NCBI GenBank assembly: GCA_008711295.1
Contig: VUYV01000393.1
Location: forward strand, 379,005 to 443,004
DNA length: 64,000 bases
Direction: 5' to 3'
Origin: Anarhynchus alexandrinus
Taxonomy: Eukaryota > Chordata > Aves > Charadriiformes > Charadriidae
The position numbers were made by a program, and so were the translations under genes. Positions 11,001 to 22,560 of this stretch are shown in pieces. Within the stretch, counting starts at the first letter, position 1. Every line of letters begins with the position of its first letter. The notes beneath the pieces were generated by a model that had not been told where the DNA came from, did no database searches, and worked only from the letters and a program-made list of their open reading frames with translations.

Positions 11001-11999
11001 AAGGCAAAAGATAATGGGGAATCTGTATTTTTTTTCTTTCTTCATGTTTTCTGTGTATTTTTTCCTCTGCTGGTGAACCTTTCCCCTGAAATTGTTTCTC
11101 AGCTTCTACTTCATGCAATTTGGTCTTCTCAGCTTTACCTTTAGTTTCTGTTTTGCTTTCCTTTTTTCCTGTACCAACTTCATAACTAAATTTTTATTCC
11201 TTTCTTTGTCAGAGTGCTGTCAATCACTGTAGTGTGAGAGCTGTAATATTTCATTCTACGATTGTTTTCTGTAACTGTATACCAAATACAGGCTGCTGTT
11301 GTATTTTAGGGAAATAAACAGTGGTCCACAGCCATCATTATCTGAAAGCTCACTGCAGACTGTCATATTGGCAATGTTCTTGCAGAAGTGCCGTTAGCAG
11401 AGGGGAGGGTAAGGCTCACGTCTCCAGCTGTAGCTTTCCAGCTCTAGCCACCTTTGTGGGCAAGGGAAGGACTGGGACTAGGCTGTAGCAGGAGAGTAAG
11501 GTGAATACTTATGGTGGGGAGAGCTTGGTTGGGGGTTTGTGGAGGGCGACTTTCCTTTTGGTGAGCTTGAAACGAAAGCCTGATTTCTCTGTCAAACCAC
11601 TTCCATTCTCCTTGAAGCTCTTAACTGCCTAGTCTGTTCTCAAACAAGCAATTGTTTTTCTGTTTGGATATTAAAATAAAAAATAATCAGAGATGTCAAA
11701 ATCACATATTCAGATTCCACAATTGTTCCTTTACATGTGTGAGCAAAGCCACAATGACCCTAAGTTTGTGAACAGATAGACCCCAAAGGTCTCTTTTTGC
11801 AAGTTTTAACTGGGAAATTCGTTTAGGAGTTATTTGCAAAGGGCAGTTTGGGGGGTTTGGCTGTGTAACAGCACTGTCTGAGCATGAGATTAACTTGGTA
11901 TGGGGACAGAAGGGTTGAGGACAGAGCAGTGCTTTGTAATGCCCGGTCCTTCCACTCTCTTTTCTGTCTTTCCATCAAACTACCCATGTGCAGGGAGCT
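8015..11999. other. Non-genic stretch
   Basis: No gene, interspersed repeat or strong splice-bounded frame was found. The longest open frames are about 110 codons (8961-9290 minus; 9626-9937 plus) with unremarkable composition and no known motif. Pyrimidine-rich patches occur near 11029-11060 and 11130-11165. Confidence 0.5.
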
Positions 12000-13080
12000 A
12001 GCTGCAGTCTGTTAGCAAAGCAATTACTTAGGGTCTTTTTCTGGTAATTTAACATAAATTAGCACCATACCCCTGACAGTAAATGTGGGCAACGGAAGAC
12101 ATTGCAACCAACAACAAGACACAGTTCAGGCTAAAAATGCAAAGAGTGGAAGTTATTCAATGCCAAATTGCCACATACTTTAATAAGAGCTGGAGTCAAA
12201 AGGCTGTAACAGGACAATAGGTGAGCACACTGATACTTCTCATAGCTCTCCTACTTAGATGGCTCTCGAGAAATGGGTCACCGAATGCTGTGAAGACCGC
12301 TGCAGCTATCAATGCTAGTAAATAGCTGAAGCCCATTTAATTCTGGCCAGCTTAGGGGAGTTAAAAATTCCATCACCTCACGCCACGGCTTCCTCTTCGT
12401 GCTGCACAGGCACTCCATAAATCCACACGGCTCTCTCCCTCTTATCTGAATCGCAATGCAGTTATTAAACAAATTGTAAGTCTATTTCATATCCTTTTTA
12501 ATACTTTGAAAACTGCACAATATAAGGCTTAATAAAAGCTGAATGCTCCAAAACTGCTCTTAGAACTGAAAATATGACTACATCAAAAGACTTTACAAGG
12601 GCAGGATTTTAATGGCTGAATAATACGCTGGAACGGAGCAGTAATTTCTTCTCGAATGCTGGGATGAATTATTTATGCTTTGACAACATTATGTGTCTCT
12701 AAAGCAGCTTTTAGTTATTCGCCTATTCGAGGACACAGCTGATCCTGCTGCCCGCTCTTGTAATTACATTAACCTCTTGACACTACATGACAAGCTTTTC
12801 CTGTGAACTGCGATCAATAGCCCATAACTGCTACCTATTTAATAGGGCCATGGTTACACTTCAGTTCAGATATAATTAGCTCTTTTCCCCCTTCCTCTTT
12901 TAACAGAGCGTGGAAAAAACCCCATGTTGTTTAAATTAAAAAAAAAAATACACACAACAAAATAAAGGCTGTTAAGGAAAAGAATAAAAGCATTCAAATC
13001 ACTGAATAGGCAAGTAATATGTTCCCTGAGTTTCTGTTCAGAAATGCGCAGCCCTTCCATTAGCCCACATCTGCATTTAA
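12000..13080. promoter_or_regulatory. Putative conserved noncoding element cluster
   Basis: This kilobase has no recognised repeat and is dense in ATTA/TAATTA-type homeodomain cores, for example TAATTACATTA at 12761-12771 and ATAATTAGC near 12872-12880. It also has long stretches of even base composition, as in vertebrate developmental enhancers. There is no long open frame. The call rests on texture only; without an alignment I cannot show conservation. An A run near 12938-12949 interrupts it. Confidence 0.3.
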
Positions 13081-15650
13081 ATGGAACTGGAAGCTATAGC
13101 GTATGAGGACTTGTAGGAATCAATTACAGAAGTGTTGGTACAGGTGGGCAAGGCTGCGACCTGGTACAGTTGAAGCACACACTGACAATGAGATAAACTA
13201 GGTTCATCTCTGCTCTGTTTTCACCCAGCTTTAATAGAAGCGTAGCGTTTTGTTGCATACCATCGGAGCTACTTTGTCTCACTGATATATTTAGATTCAG
13301 ATAAATACATACAGGGTTGGAAATGAAGAAGTTTGACTAATTGTGTTAACACTTTTAAACAAGCAATGCTTTCTTGCAGCTAATCATTTTGCTGTTTAGG
13401 CTGTATTATGGACTATCTGAACAGACTAATGAATACTATATGAAAGATAAAGGCTGATCGTGGCCTTGATGTAGCAGAAATTACCTGTCCAGTAGCCTGT
13501 AAAACAGCTTTCCATTCCTTGATCTGTAGATAGATGGCCATGCTCATGCCATTGGCCCAAAGAACATTGCCCTAGTTGTAACTGAAAAGTTTATATTCCC
13601 TACTCTAAAGAGCTCTTTGCATTTTTCATGTGTTGCTTTGCAAAATAGCCTTTGGGAACTAAAGAGGTTTTGTGGGTTTTTTGATTTCGGTTTTTTTTTT
13701 TTGGTTGGGGGGTTGAGTACTTTATGCTGCTGCTCATTTTCAAAGGATAGGATAAGCGCTTGTAATTAAATTTAATAACTTTTTCTAAATAGGCTGTTTG
13801 CAAGAGTTGTATTCTTTCACTCAAGATCCAAAGAAATCAAGTCCGTGAGTCTCTTTCCAGCTCCTTCAAGGGATCTCCAACCAGGTCTGCACCAAGAACA
13901 ATTAATGCTATCAAAGCATTGCAAAGCAATATGGGTAGTGGAAGAACCTAGGTGGTTTCTCTAATCAGAAACATGTCTTTTTAGATCTATGAACACTTCA
14001 GGTTGGGTGTCTCTATGTTTTTTAGGAACCATCCTTGAATTTCAAACTTTTTGGAGTTAGACTCTTAAATTCATGTAAGATCTGTGCCTTATGTCTTGCT
14101 TCCTCTTCTCTGAAATTACTGGAAAATATTCTTTACTTCCTTGACTTCACTGGCAGGAAATGGTCTTTTGTGAGCATACCTGTTGTGACAAGTTTTTTAA
14201 AATGCAAAAATTACAGACTCTACCTTCAGCTTTTAAGTAGTTATTCACTAAAGAAAATACATTCTCTTGTAGTAAAACTGAGAGCTTCTGTTTGTTTGTA
14301 TTTGTACGTTTTGCTTACTCAGATGATGTTACAGACTGTAGACATTGCTGAGGTTATAGGAGGCCTCATGGACCTGCCAGTGCCTTGCTCTCACTGAAAC
14401 AGAACTTCAGCTGCTCTGTGACATTGATTCTCCAGAGTAACCGAGTTTGATTAACAACATGTGTTCCCAGGAAGGCTTACCTTTGCTTAGTAAATATTTT
14501 ATTTCCTATTTCAAGACTTTAACAAAGCCAGAGTTTTACCCCACCCTCAAAAGCTCAGAATAGAATAATAGATATGAAAGCATATTTCTGCTATAAAAAC
14601 TTCCTTATCAGTGTGTGCGGTTACTATCTGGACACGTTTTTTTGCAGCATAGATGGATTAACAGAATTGGTAGTACCATTCTAAATTAGAGTAATAACGC
14701 TGTTTGAGATGGTAACTAGACGCTCCTGGGGATAGCACTGAAGTAATCAACCGTAAGTCACAGATTCCAAGGAAGCTCTGAAGCTCTTCCCATTTCTCCA
14801 AAGAGACAAAAGACAAGAAAGAGAAGAGCTGAATTAGCAGTTAATAATATATAATGAGTTAGAAGTTTGAAGTTTATGATGATTCATAATTACTATAAGA
14901 AACCAGTTTGTCGATTAATGAATTCAAGACAAGCTTGTTTTCCTGCACTCTGCCTATTGCCACTTGCTGTAGTTGTGAGGTGGTGTACTTTCAACAGAGC
15001 TTCATTTTTGGAGGCTTTTTTTTTTCCCTACAGCATGTCTGTCAAGTAAGCAAAGGGGTTGGTTTGGTNACAGCATTTCCCTCACACAGATTTGTTGATC
15101 CCAGTAGCTGACGAGGTGTGTTAAAGCAAGTTTTATAAAACTGCTGTCCTAAGAAAAATGAAAGATTATCTGCTTCTCTGCAGAAGGCAGACATCCTCTT
15201 TTTATGACTTCTGAGTGCGTCAGAGGTTCTCAAACGTGAACCTCTTGTAGCCTTGACAGTCTTGAAAATAGAGCGAAGGAGACATAGGAAGGAGACAGAG
15301 GTAAAGGACCTGAGGGGAGGGCAGGGAAAGGAGGAGGAGGGCTGGTTCTCAGAGCAGGGCAGAAGCGAATACCACAGCTGCAGAATAGATCAGTCTGTCT
15401 GAGAGACTGACATCTGAGAATGCATCAAATAAAAAAAAGTCATTTAGCAGCTTATTAACTTCCACAGTTAGCAACCCTTCTGCCCCAGACGAAAACAGCA
15501 GCAATTTTCTTACTGTTTTTATAGGTTAGTTCTACAAAGATGTCAGAAGATCTCGGTCTTTCTTTGAGGCTCCCCTTGTGTTATTTAAACATGCCAGTTA
15601 CAGTTTCTCTACCAAAGACACTCTCGTCTATTTATAAAAAGGGAATGTTT
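13081..15650. other. Non-genic stretch
   Basis: No gene is supported. It contains a T run at about 13690-13701 and a 120-codon open frame at 14035-14397 (+) with no recognised domain. There is a single ambiguous base at 15069. A purine-rich GGAGGAGG-type patch lies near 15300-15350. Confidence 0.5.
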
Positions 15651-15795
15651 CATTATCCCCAGTTTACAAAGCAGGAATTGAGGCACACTGATAGGTAGTT
15701 ATTTTATTAAAGGTCACACAGACAGTATGTGATGAAGCCAGGAACAGAACTCAGGTCTTTAGGATCACAAACCTGTTCCTTAATCACAAGGATAT
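15651..15795 (-). mobile_element. MIR SINE fragment
   Basis: The order of landmarks follows the reverse complement of the MIR core: ATTATCCCCAGTTTACAAA, then a GAGGCACACTGA-type block, then AAGGTCACACAG, then ACTCAGGTCTTTAGGATC, then CCTGTTCCTTAATCAC. MIRs are tRNA-derived SINEs that spread early in amniote history, so copies in birds are rare and strongly diverged. This one still spans about 145 bp including the conserved core. It is not active. Confidence 0.8.
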
Positions 15796-18700
15796 CTTTC
15801 CTCCTGCATTTTTACTGTTTGAAATGGGCTGAGAAACCCTTTATGAATGTGGATTTGTTTAATGGTATTACAAGATTAACACTAGTCATCTGGCTGGAAT
15901 TTTTACTAGCAAGTCATATCACTATGTATTTATTTAATACAAGATAACCTTTCATTTTCCTGCCGGCAAATATTTTATTTCAGTGATACTAAGCTGACTA
16001 AACTTACAACTTGCATGAGTGATATGGAATTTGAAGTTAAACAGCAGACGTATTTGTAACTGATAGCAAAAGGGATTTCAGTTCATAATTAAAAATAAAA
16101 AAATCAACAGCTTGTCAGCATTAAAGTGAAGGAAGTCTGCATTGGGAAATGCATATCATAGCTAAAGAGTTTATGCACCTACTTATTTTCTTGCACGCCC
16201 GTGTGATTAATCTACGTGCTATCAACCAGGCTTCCAAGCAGGGATTTCCTCAGCTCTGTATTGCACAGAGCAAGGCAGGTCCCCAAACAAGTTAGGAGCT
16301 GCTTCAGTTTTCCTGGGCTTTTCTTTTTGCTACCATAACTGGCAGGTTCTGGATTGTTATGAGCAGGGTGTTTCTCATCCTGCCAGGCCTTTTCCTAGAG
16401 CCTCTGCCAATTTGACCTCATAGTGGGGTACACTGTTTTTTTTTTTTAAGACTGAATGAGTTGAGAATGTGGTTGGGAGTGAGAATATGGTTTTGATCGC
16501 TATCTTTAAGCAGATTTGGCACCTTCATCTGACATGGGGAAGTAGAAATGAAAATCAAACCTGGAATCACCTGTATAGCAATGCAAAGCACTCCCACTAG
16601 GCTGGCAAGACAGAAGATTGCAGGACACATCTTGAACGTAGGCACAGCTCTATTAAAGCCAGTATTACCCTAGCTCAGGAGCTTCTTTTCCAGGGGACAC
16701 TGGTTCATTCTTTTCTCATCCGGGGGGAATGAGACTTTCTAAAAGCACCTAAAAAATAGGGGGTTTGAGTGTTTCACTGAGGTATCACTGGAAGTCACAG
16801 AAAAAAAAATATTTCTCCCTTGTATACCAATCCACCCATTTGTCTATATATTATTTAACAATGGTCACCTAAGAAAGGCAAAAAAGTCATCTCTCATGTC
16901 CCCTTTGAGATGTTACAGGAACAGTATTCTCTTACAGCGTATAGTACCCATAATGGCTTGAGAGATATGTTCTCTGTATCCAATGTCTGTTTTAAACAGG
17001 GAAGGAGAACAATGGTAACATGATCACACTATCCACACTCTGGGACTCAGGATACAGCTGGGCTGCTTCTGTTGAAAGAAAAGCCTTGAATCTGACAGAA
17101 CTATTTGCTTCCAAATTTGTTTTTCTATTGCATTATTCCAGAAAGAATTGTTGCTTTAAAACAGAATTTCAACTGCTGCATGGCAGCTGTCTGCAGCAAG
17201 CAAGCTATGAAGTTCTCCAGCTTCTTGACGTCAGCAGAGTGCAGGCGTACTGAAGAGAAGAAATTTGGAAATCTGGGCCCTGCACCTAGAAATAAGTTTG
17301 AGTTTGCCTTCCTCCACAGCAAGGTTTACCCTGGCTCCTACTTCCCAGGCAGGAAGCAAGGTCAAAGAGAGGGAGTTGCAGGAACCCTGCAATGTCAGTG
17401 AGGTCAAACTAGCTGCTGAGCATGTCTGTGCTCCTTGGCGCTTAGCTGGGCATCTCCTGTGGTTAGAAAGCTCTGTGTGGGACTGCTTGTCTAGATTTCC
17501 AGTAAGATTTTCCTGCAATCTATTTCTCCTCATGCTTCTAATCCAAATCAAGTAGATCAAATTATTATTCCCCAGTCTTGTCCTTTTATACCTCACCAGT
17601 CTTCTCACCTGATTGGTGTCTAGCACTGTGTAGCCCAACTTAAACTCCCACAGAAGAAAGTCTGTAAATATCCACGAATAGTATCTTTCCAAAGTAATTT
17701 TTTTTCTTTTCCCTTTTCACAGTGTTTGTGTACAGTCTCTGATTATTGTACAGCTCATTCATACTTTAAAATGATTTAATTAAATGTTTCATGAATTTTG
17801 CTTGCACTTTGGTTAACTATTTCCATACTTAGCAGTACCTATTGGGCTGTTTGTTCACTCCAAATTCAGTCCTGCAGTCAAAGGAACTGACTTCTATACA
17901 GCTCTGCATAGGTCTATGGCACAGGTTGCCACAAAGTGTATGGTATTATTTTTGCTTCTTAACTAGATGAACATAACCCTTCTAATCAGATTCCTGTGTG
18001 AATGATCATGTATAGAAAGTTAAGATTTGGTTTCCCAAGCATTTAGAGAAAATCTTATAAGAATCAATTTCAATGGTATTTGTAGAAAGCAAAGGTATAA
18101 TGGATGCTAATATAGCTGGAGCACCTTTGTGTTTAAATTTGAATGAATATTCTTACAAGAATTCTTTATTTCTTGAGTGGTTTTGCATTATCCACCCCAC
18201 TCCACTTTTGCCTGTGGACAAAATCCGATTTATCTAGTGAAAACTATTAATTCCACAGGTAGATTTGACTCTTGAACTGAAAATAAAATGAAGTATACCG
18301 TGGAAAAACGCAAACTAATATATGTGGAAACAAAACCTGCCTACAGCATGCTCCGAATTGGGAGGGATATAGCAAGAAATGATGTAGTAAAAAGACTTGG
18401 GATTGATTGTTTTCATAAAATTAGCTTTGATCTGCAATGTGATATAACAGGAAGAAAGGCTAGCACAGTTTGGGGCTGCATTCTTTGGAATGTGTCCTGG
18501 AGCAAATAAACCACAGATTGACTCTTGCTTTAACTCCTTGGGGTTTTAATGCCATCTATTTTTCCCCAGAGCAGCTGCCCTCTGTCCTTCATAGTGGTAT
18601 CTTGGGGCCCCGATATCTCCACATGCATCCTCACGTACTTGCGTTTGGGATATCTTGTAAAGGTATCAGTGCCCTGAAAAATACTGATAACAGAGAAATA

Positions 18701-19339
18701 AAGTGGACTGGAAGGACTGCTGTATAGAGGTAAACATAGGGCATTCTGGTAAATATTTACATGCTTAGCAGGATACCAGCTAAGGAGCAAGATAATGAAA
18801 AATAATGTAATTTATGTATATAGAATAAAACCAAGGATTCAGTCACACCATAGAAGCTATGATATAATTAGGAGCAGTAGAATGAACATAAAAAGAAAAA
18901 AACTAATTTGAATAGTAGGGAAAATATTCTGGACTGCCTTTAGCCTTTCAAATAACATCCCAAGTGAGGTTGTAGGAGATTCTTGAAAATTGATCCTACC
19001 GGTATTAATTAAAGAACCAATAAACCTGCAATGGACAGCAATCTTATCTCTCCTGGAGGGATTGCCCAAATGACCTCTGCAATATTTTTTGTCTCTACCA
19101 CCTCTGGCTCATGCAGATGGAAGAGCAAAAGCAGTAGCAATATCTCGAACCTGTCTGTCGGTGAAACGTCGAGTCAGCCCAGCCCCGCAGGTGCCAAATG
19201 GAAAAGGGCAAAGAAAAGAAGCATCTGGAGGGGAGAAGGGCAGAAGGTACAAACTTAGTGCTCTTCTGAGTGGTGTGTCAAGGCAAGAGAGAGCAAAGTG
19301 GAGCAGAGACTTTTACAAGGGGAGGAGCAATGAGCAGAA
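15796..19339. other. Non-genic stretch
   Basis: No gene is supported. It contains a 12-base T run at 16436-16447. The longest frame is 153 codons at 17231-17692 (minus), lying over another open frame on the other strand, with no recognised motif. Several AT-rich, repeat-free stretches (17.7-18.3 kb) could be old noncoding sequence. Confidence 0.5.
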
Positions 19340-20141
19340 AAGTGACAGAAAACTGCTTGGGGGTAAAATGTGCGCACGCGTAACTGTCCTGTCACCTGGA
19401 TGTCCCTGGGGAGCGGGCGTAGGGGACTGAGCCCTGGCGACCCTCCCTCCTCACAGACCCCAGGCTCCTGCTCCCGCCTGATCCCTGGTTTAACCAGGTG
19501 AACCACAGATTTAGGAGACCTTTTTTTTAGTAATCTTAGTCATCCTGCTGCTGACGAGCTTTCCCCAGGGAATGCATTGCCAGGAAAGTTTCCGCAGGGC
19601 TGGGGCAGCGGGCCCAGGCTGTCCTGGGTGTTCCCGCTCCCTGGCGAGCCCTGTGGGCCCACAGCAGCTTCACCCTGCTGGGGCAGCGCTGGCTGAGCCC
19701 TGGCGGGCAGTGACAGAAAGACTCGTTTGACAGGCAAAACCAGGTGAATTTGGTGGAATTGAGAGAATTTTTTTTTTCTACCGCCAAGAAACAAAGCCGA
19801 AGGTGGAAAGTTTCCAGTCAGAAAGGTGCTGGCGGGTGCTCTGGGGAGGGCTGCCCGGGCCGGCCATGGCTGCTGGCCCACGCCTGAGGCGCAGCAACAC
19901 ACTGCGGGCATGGCCAGCAGCGAGGGGACCCAGGGCCTCCTGCAGCACCGTGTTCTTTCCTGTGAGCTGTATTTTAACTGCCAGTGGGTGAATTTCTTCA
20001 GTTTGGGGCTAAAAAGCGCAAAGAGAGCTTTTGTTCCAAAGCTGTTGGGGGGCAGGAGGGCGTTTCCCGCCAACACCCGCTGCCCGCCTGTTCGGAAGGG
20101 TCTGTCCACACTCCTGACAGGGTGTGAAACGCAATGGAAAG
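19340..20141. promoter_or_regulatory. GC-rich, CpG-enriched block
   Basis: About 33 CpGs counted by eye in ~800 bp, with clearly raised GC against flanks near 40%. It is weaker than the block at 905-1396 on an observed/expected basis. It ends at a near-consensus plus-strand splice donor (AAAG then GTAAGA) at 20142. Overlapping frames of 189 codons (19540-20109 minus) and 172 codons (19826-20344 plus) are expected by chance in GC-rich DNA and match no protein I recognise. It could be a promoter with a first exon, or an isolated GC-rich relic. Confidence 0.35.
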
Positions 20142-21960
20142 GTAAGACGTGGTTTCATCTGCACGAAGCAGATGTTTTGGAAACAATATTTGGAAACAAT
20201 AACGACTATTTGGGAGGTTGTATTAATGCCACAAAACTGACCCAGCTCATGGAAAGCTCACAGCAGCCCTATAGCAAAACAAACCGCGGCGCTCGGGAGC
20301 AAATAGCATTCAGCAAAGTGCTTGGGTACAAACGGGAGGTATAGGGGATGCTTTCCTTCCCCTATTTCAGCTATTTTTGCTGAGTGGGTGCACAGGCTGC
20401 TGTGGAGGATCGCTGGTCCCCCCCAGTCCCTCTGGGGCTGCACATCGGACTCTGCCAGGTCTTTCCCAGCGTTGGGTGCCTCTCCTCAGGCTGGGGGGGA
20501 CTCACTCCTGTTCATATTCCTACTAAGATCTGATGAGAGCAGTGTTGAAAGTGAAGAGCTATTTTACAGACACGCATCCAAAACATATCCATAGATACAC
20601 ATGTGCATGTATTTGAGGGAGTCAAGCTGAGACAAGTGAGGACAAAAGGTGTTTTCTGAGCATGTAACAGTAAATCCAACAAATATATTCCCAAATGTCG
20701 TGTTAGGTAAAAATCAACAGCTAAAGTAGCCATTGTATTAACTGCTGGTTGATATGTGCTTCGGGCTTCAGGGTTCCCAATATAATTGTAAAGGAAAAAG
20801 TCGGTTTAGCCAGAAACCGCATGCAGCAGCTAAGGTGGCTCTTTCGATTCACCGTCTGCGTGTCGCATGTTCACTTCTGTCTCAGCAAACACAGAAAGCT
20901 GCAAGATATCTGTCTCATAATGTGCAGCAAATCTTCTTCCTGTTTAGAACTGGGATTTTTCTCCCCCTTAAGAAACACGAGGCCCAACTCCTGTGTCACA
21001 TATTGCAGGAACCCCAGTGACTGGGGAGGGAAGGGGTTGCTGTTTGTGTGTGTGCAGACGAGCCTGCTCATGTAAATTGCTTGAGACTGCAAGAAGATAA
21101 GCGTAATTTTGTGTAATAAACTAGTGGTTCATTTTGTGAAATGATGAGTCTCTGATTTCCTATCAATTCAAGACTGTGTTTTCTTGCAAAAATCTATGTG
21201 ATTTAATCTAATTTTAACAATATGTAAAGGAATTTAAAATGCAGCATTCACCATTGACTGACTGGAAGAGCATAGAAGATTGCAGCTGTTGGTTAGATAC
21301 TCGATTAACATTGTAGCTATTCTTCTTATTTTTTTCAACTTTTTATGGTTTGTTTTAATGTATCTTTACTTGCATGCAGGTAACTTAAGCGTTATCCTGT
21401 TTTCTTGTACCAGAGCTCCTGGTAAGTGGATGAATAATAAAAAATGCAACTAATGCAACACTTTTTTCTGCACAATTTTCTTCTGAGAGATGGACTCCTG
21501 TTGACATCGCTTTCCCTTGTAATCACATTGGCAAGTGTTTGAAGGTGTGATGGGAAAGCTTTTAAACAGGTGAATGCTCCATTTGACTATAAGTATCAGT
21601 AGTGGAAGTGCTTTTGAGGTCTTGCAATGATACATCAGCAGTAGTACGAAATAACTTTTTTGACCAGGCAGCAACTAACTAATGTTGTTTGTACAAGGAT
21701 AAATGACTTTCCACAGCAACTGATAGGAATCAACCTATAATGTTAAATCAAAGAATTCTGGGAATTTGCCAAGCAAGTGAAGATCACACTCTCTACAGAT
21801 ATTTTGCAACAGGGAAAAAAAAGATTCATTTTCTTGGATAAATGACCTTTGTGGGTTATTCATCTAGCTCTCATCAGAGTGGGGCTCTAGGTTTCCTCTC
21901 TTGATATTCCCCAGAAGAAATTTGCTTTGTTTTTCCCTACCTGATTGTTATATTCCTTTA
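20142..21960. other. Non-genic stretch
   Basis: It follows the donor-like site at 20142. No recognised repeat or gene; overlapping frames of up to 108 codons at 20749-21075 have no domain similarity I recognise. Confidence 0.45.
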
Positions 21961-22560
21961 GAGGATATTTATTGTTAAGCCACGGCCTCTGTTATTTCCT
22001 TTGCTGCCTGAGCTTAGTCAGAGCTCCGTGCCTCAGACATGCCATAAAGCCCAGTAGCAGAGGAAATAACAGTGCAGTTAACCTCCTTAACACTGATAAT
22101 AAATAAGTGCTAATAAGATATGTACCAGGGTAGCAATTGCCCTGACATAATGAAATGCACTAGTTTAAATAAGTGGTAGCTGGTGTCATCATGCTTTTCA
22201 GTAAGGAACCTATGCAAGCACTATATTTTCTGGGTGATTTATCTGTCAGGTTTTCTAGGCAGCTCGGTTGCTGTTAAGACATTTAGTCCAAGTGGCCCAG
22301 TTTTCATAAATTCTTGACACCGAGCAGAACCCTTTGTTTTTACAGGTGCCTATCTCAGATCTGAGCCATTTCTTTAAAAATATTACCCCAGTTGGGGATG
22401 CTGAGCATTTTGGAAATCTGGTCTCTGTCTCCTCCCTCTTCGTTTAAACTGCATTTCACTGGATTAAAGCCAGCTCGATTGATAAATTTGCTTCCTAGTC
22501 GTTACTGTGACTCTTGATTGAACATGGTATCTCTGCTCTCAATTTACATCCCTGCAGATC
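21961..22560. promoter_or_regulatory. Putative conserved noncoding element with inverted repeat
   Basis: A repeat-free segment of even composition containing a long inverted repeat. CTGTTATTTCCT at 21989-22000 pairs exactly with AGGAAATAACAG at 22061-22072, and most of the next five bases inward also pair. ATTA-type cores are common to its right. Regulatory identity is inference from texture. Confidence 0.25.

Noticed and set aside
15218..15245. CAGAGGTTCTCAAACGTGAA resembling a hAT/Charlie terminal inverted repeat
   Set aside because: No matching inverted terminus or 8-bp duplication was found in the surrounding kilobases.
17231..17692. 153-codon minus-strand frame
   Set aside because: No motif, and it overlaps an open frame on the other strand. 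No start context or splice support is visible.
19540..20344. Overlapping frames of 189 (minus) and 172 (plus) codons
   Set aside because: They lie in the GC-rich block where stops are scarce, overlap on opposite strands and show no domain, signal peptide or family match. Chance frames are the simpler explanation.
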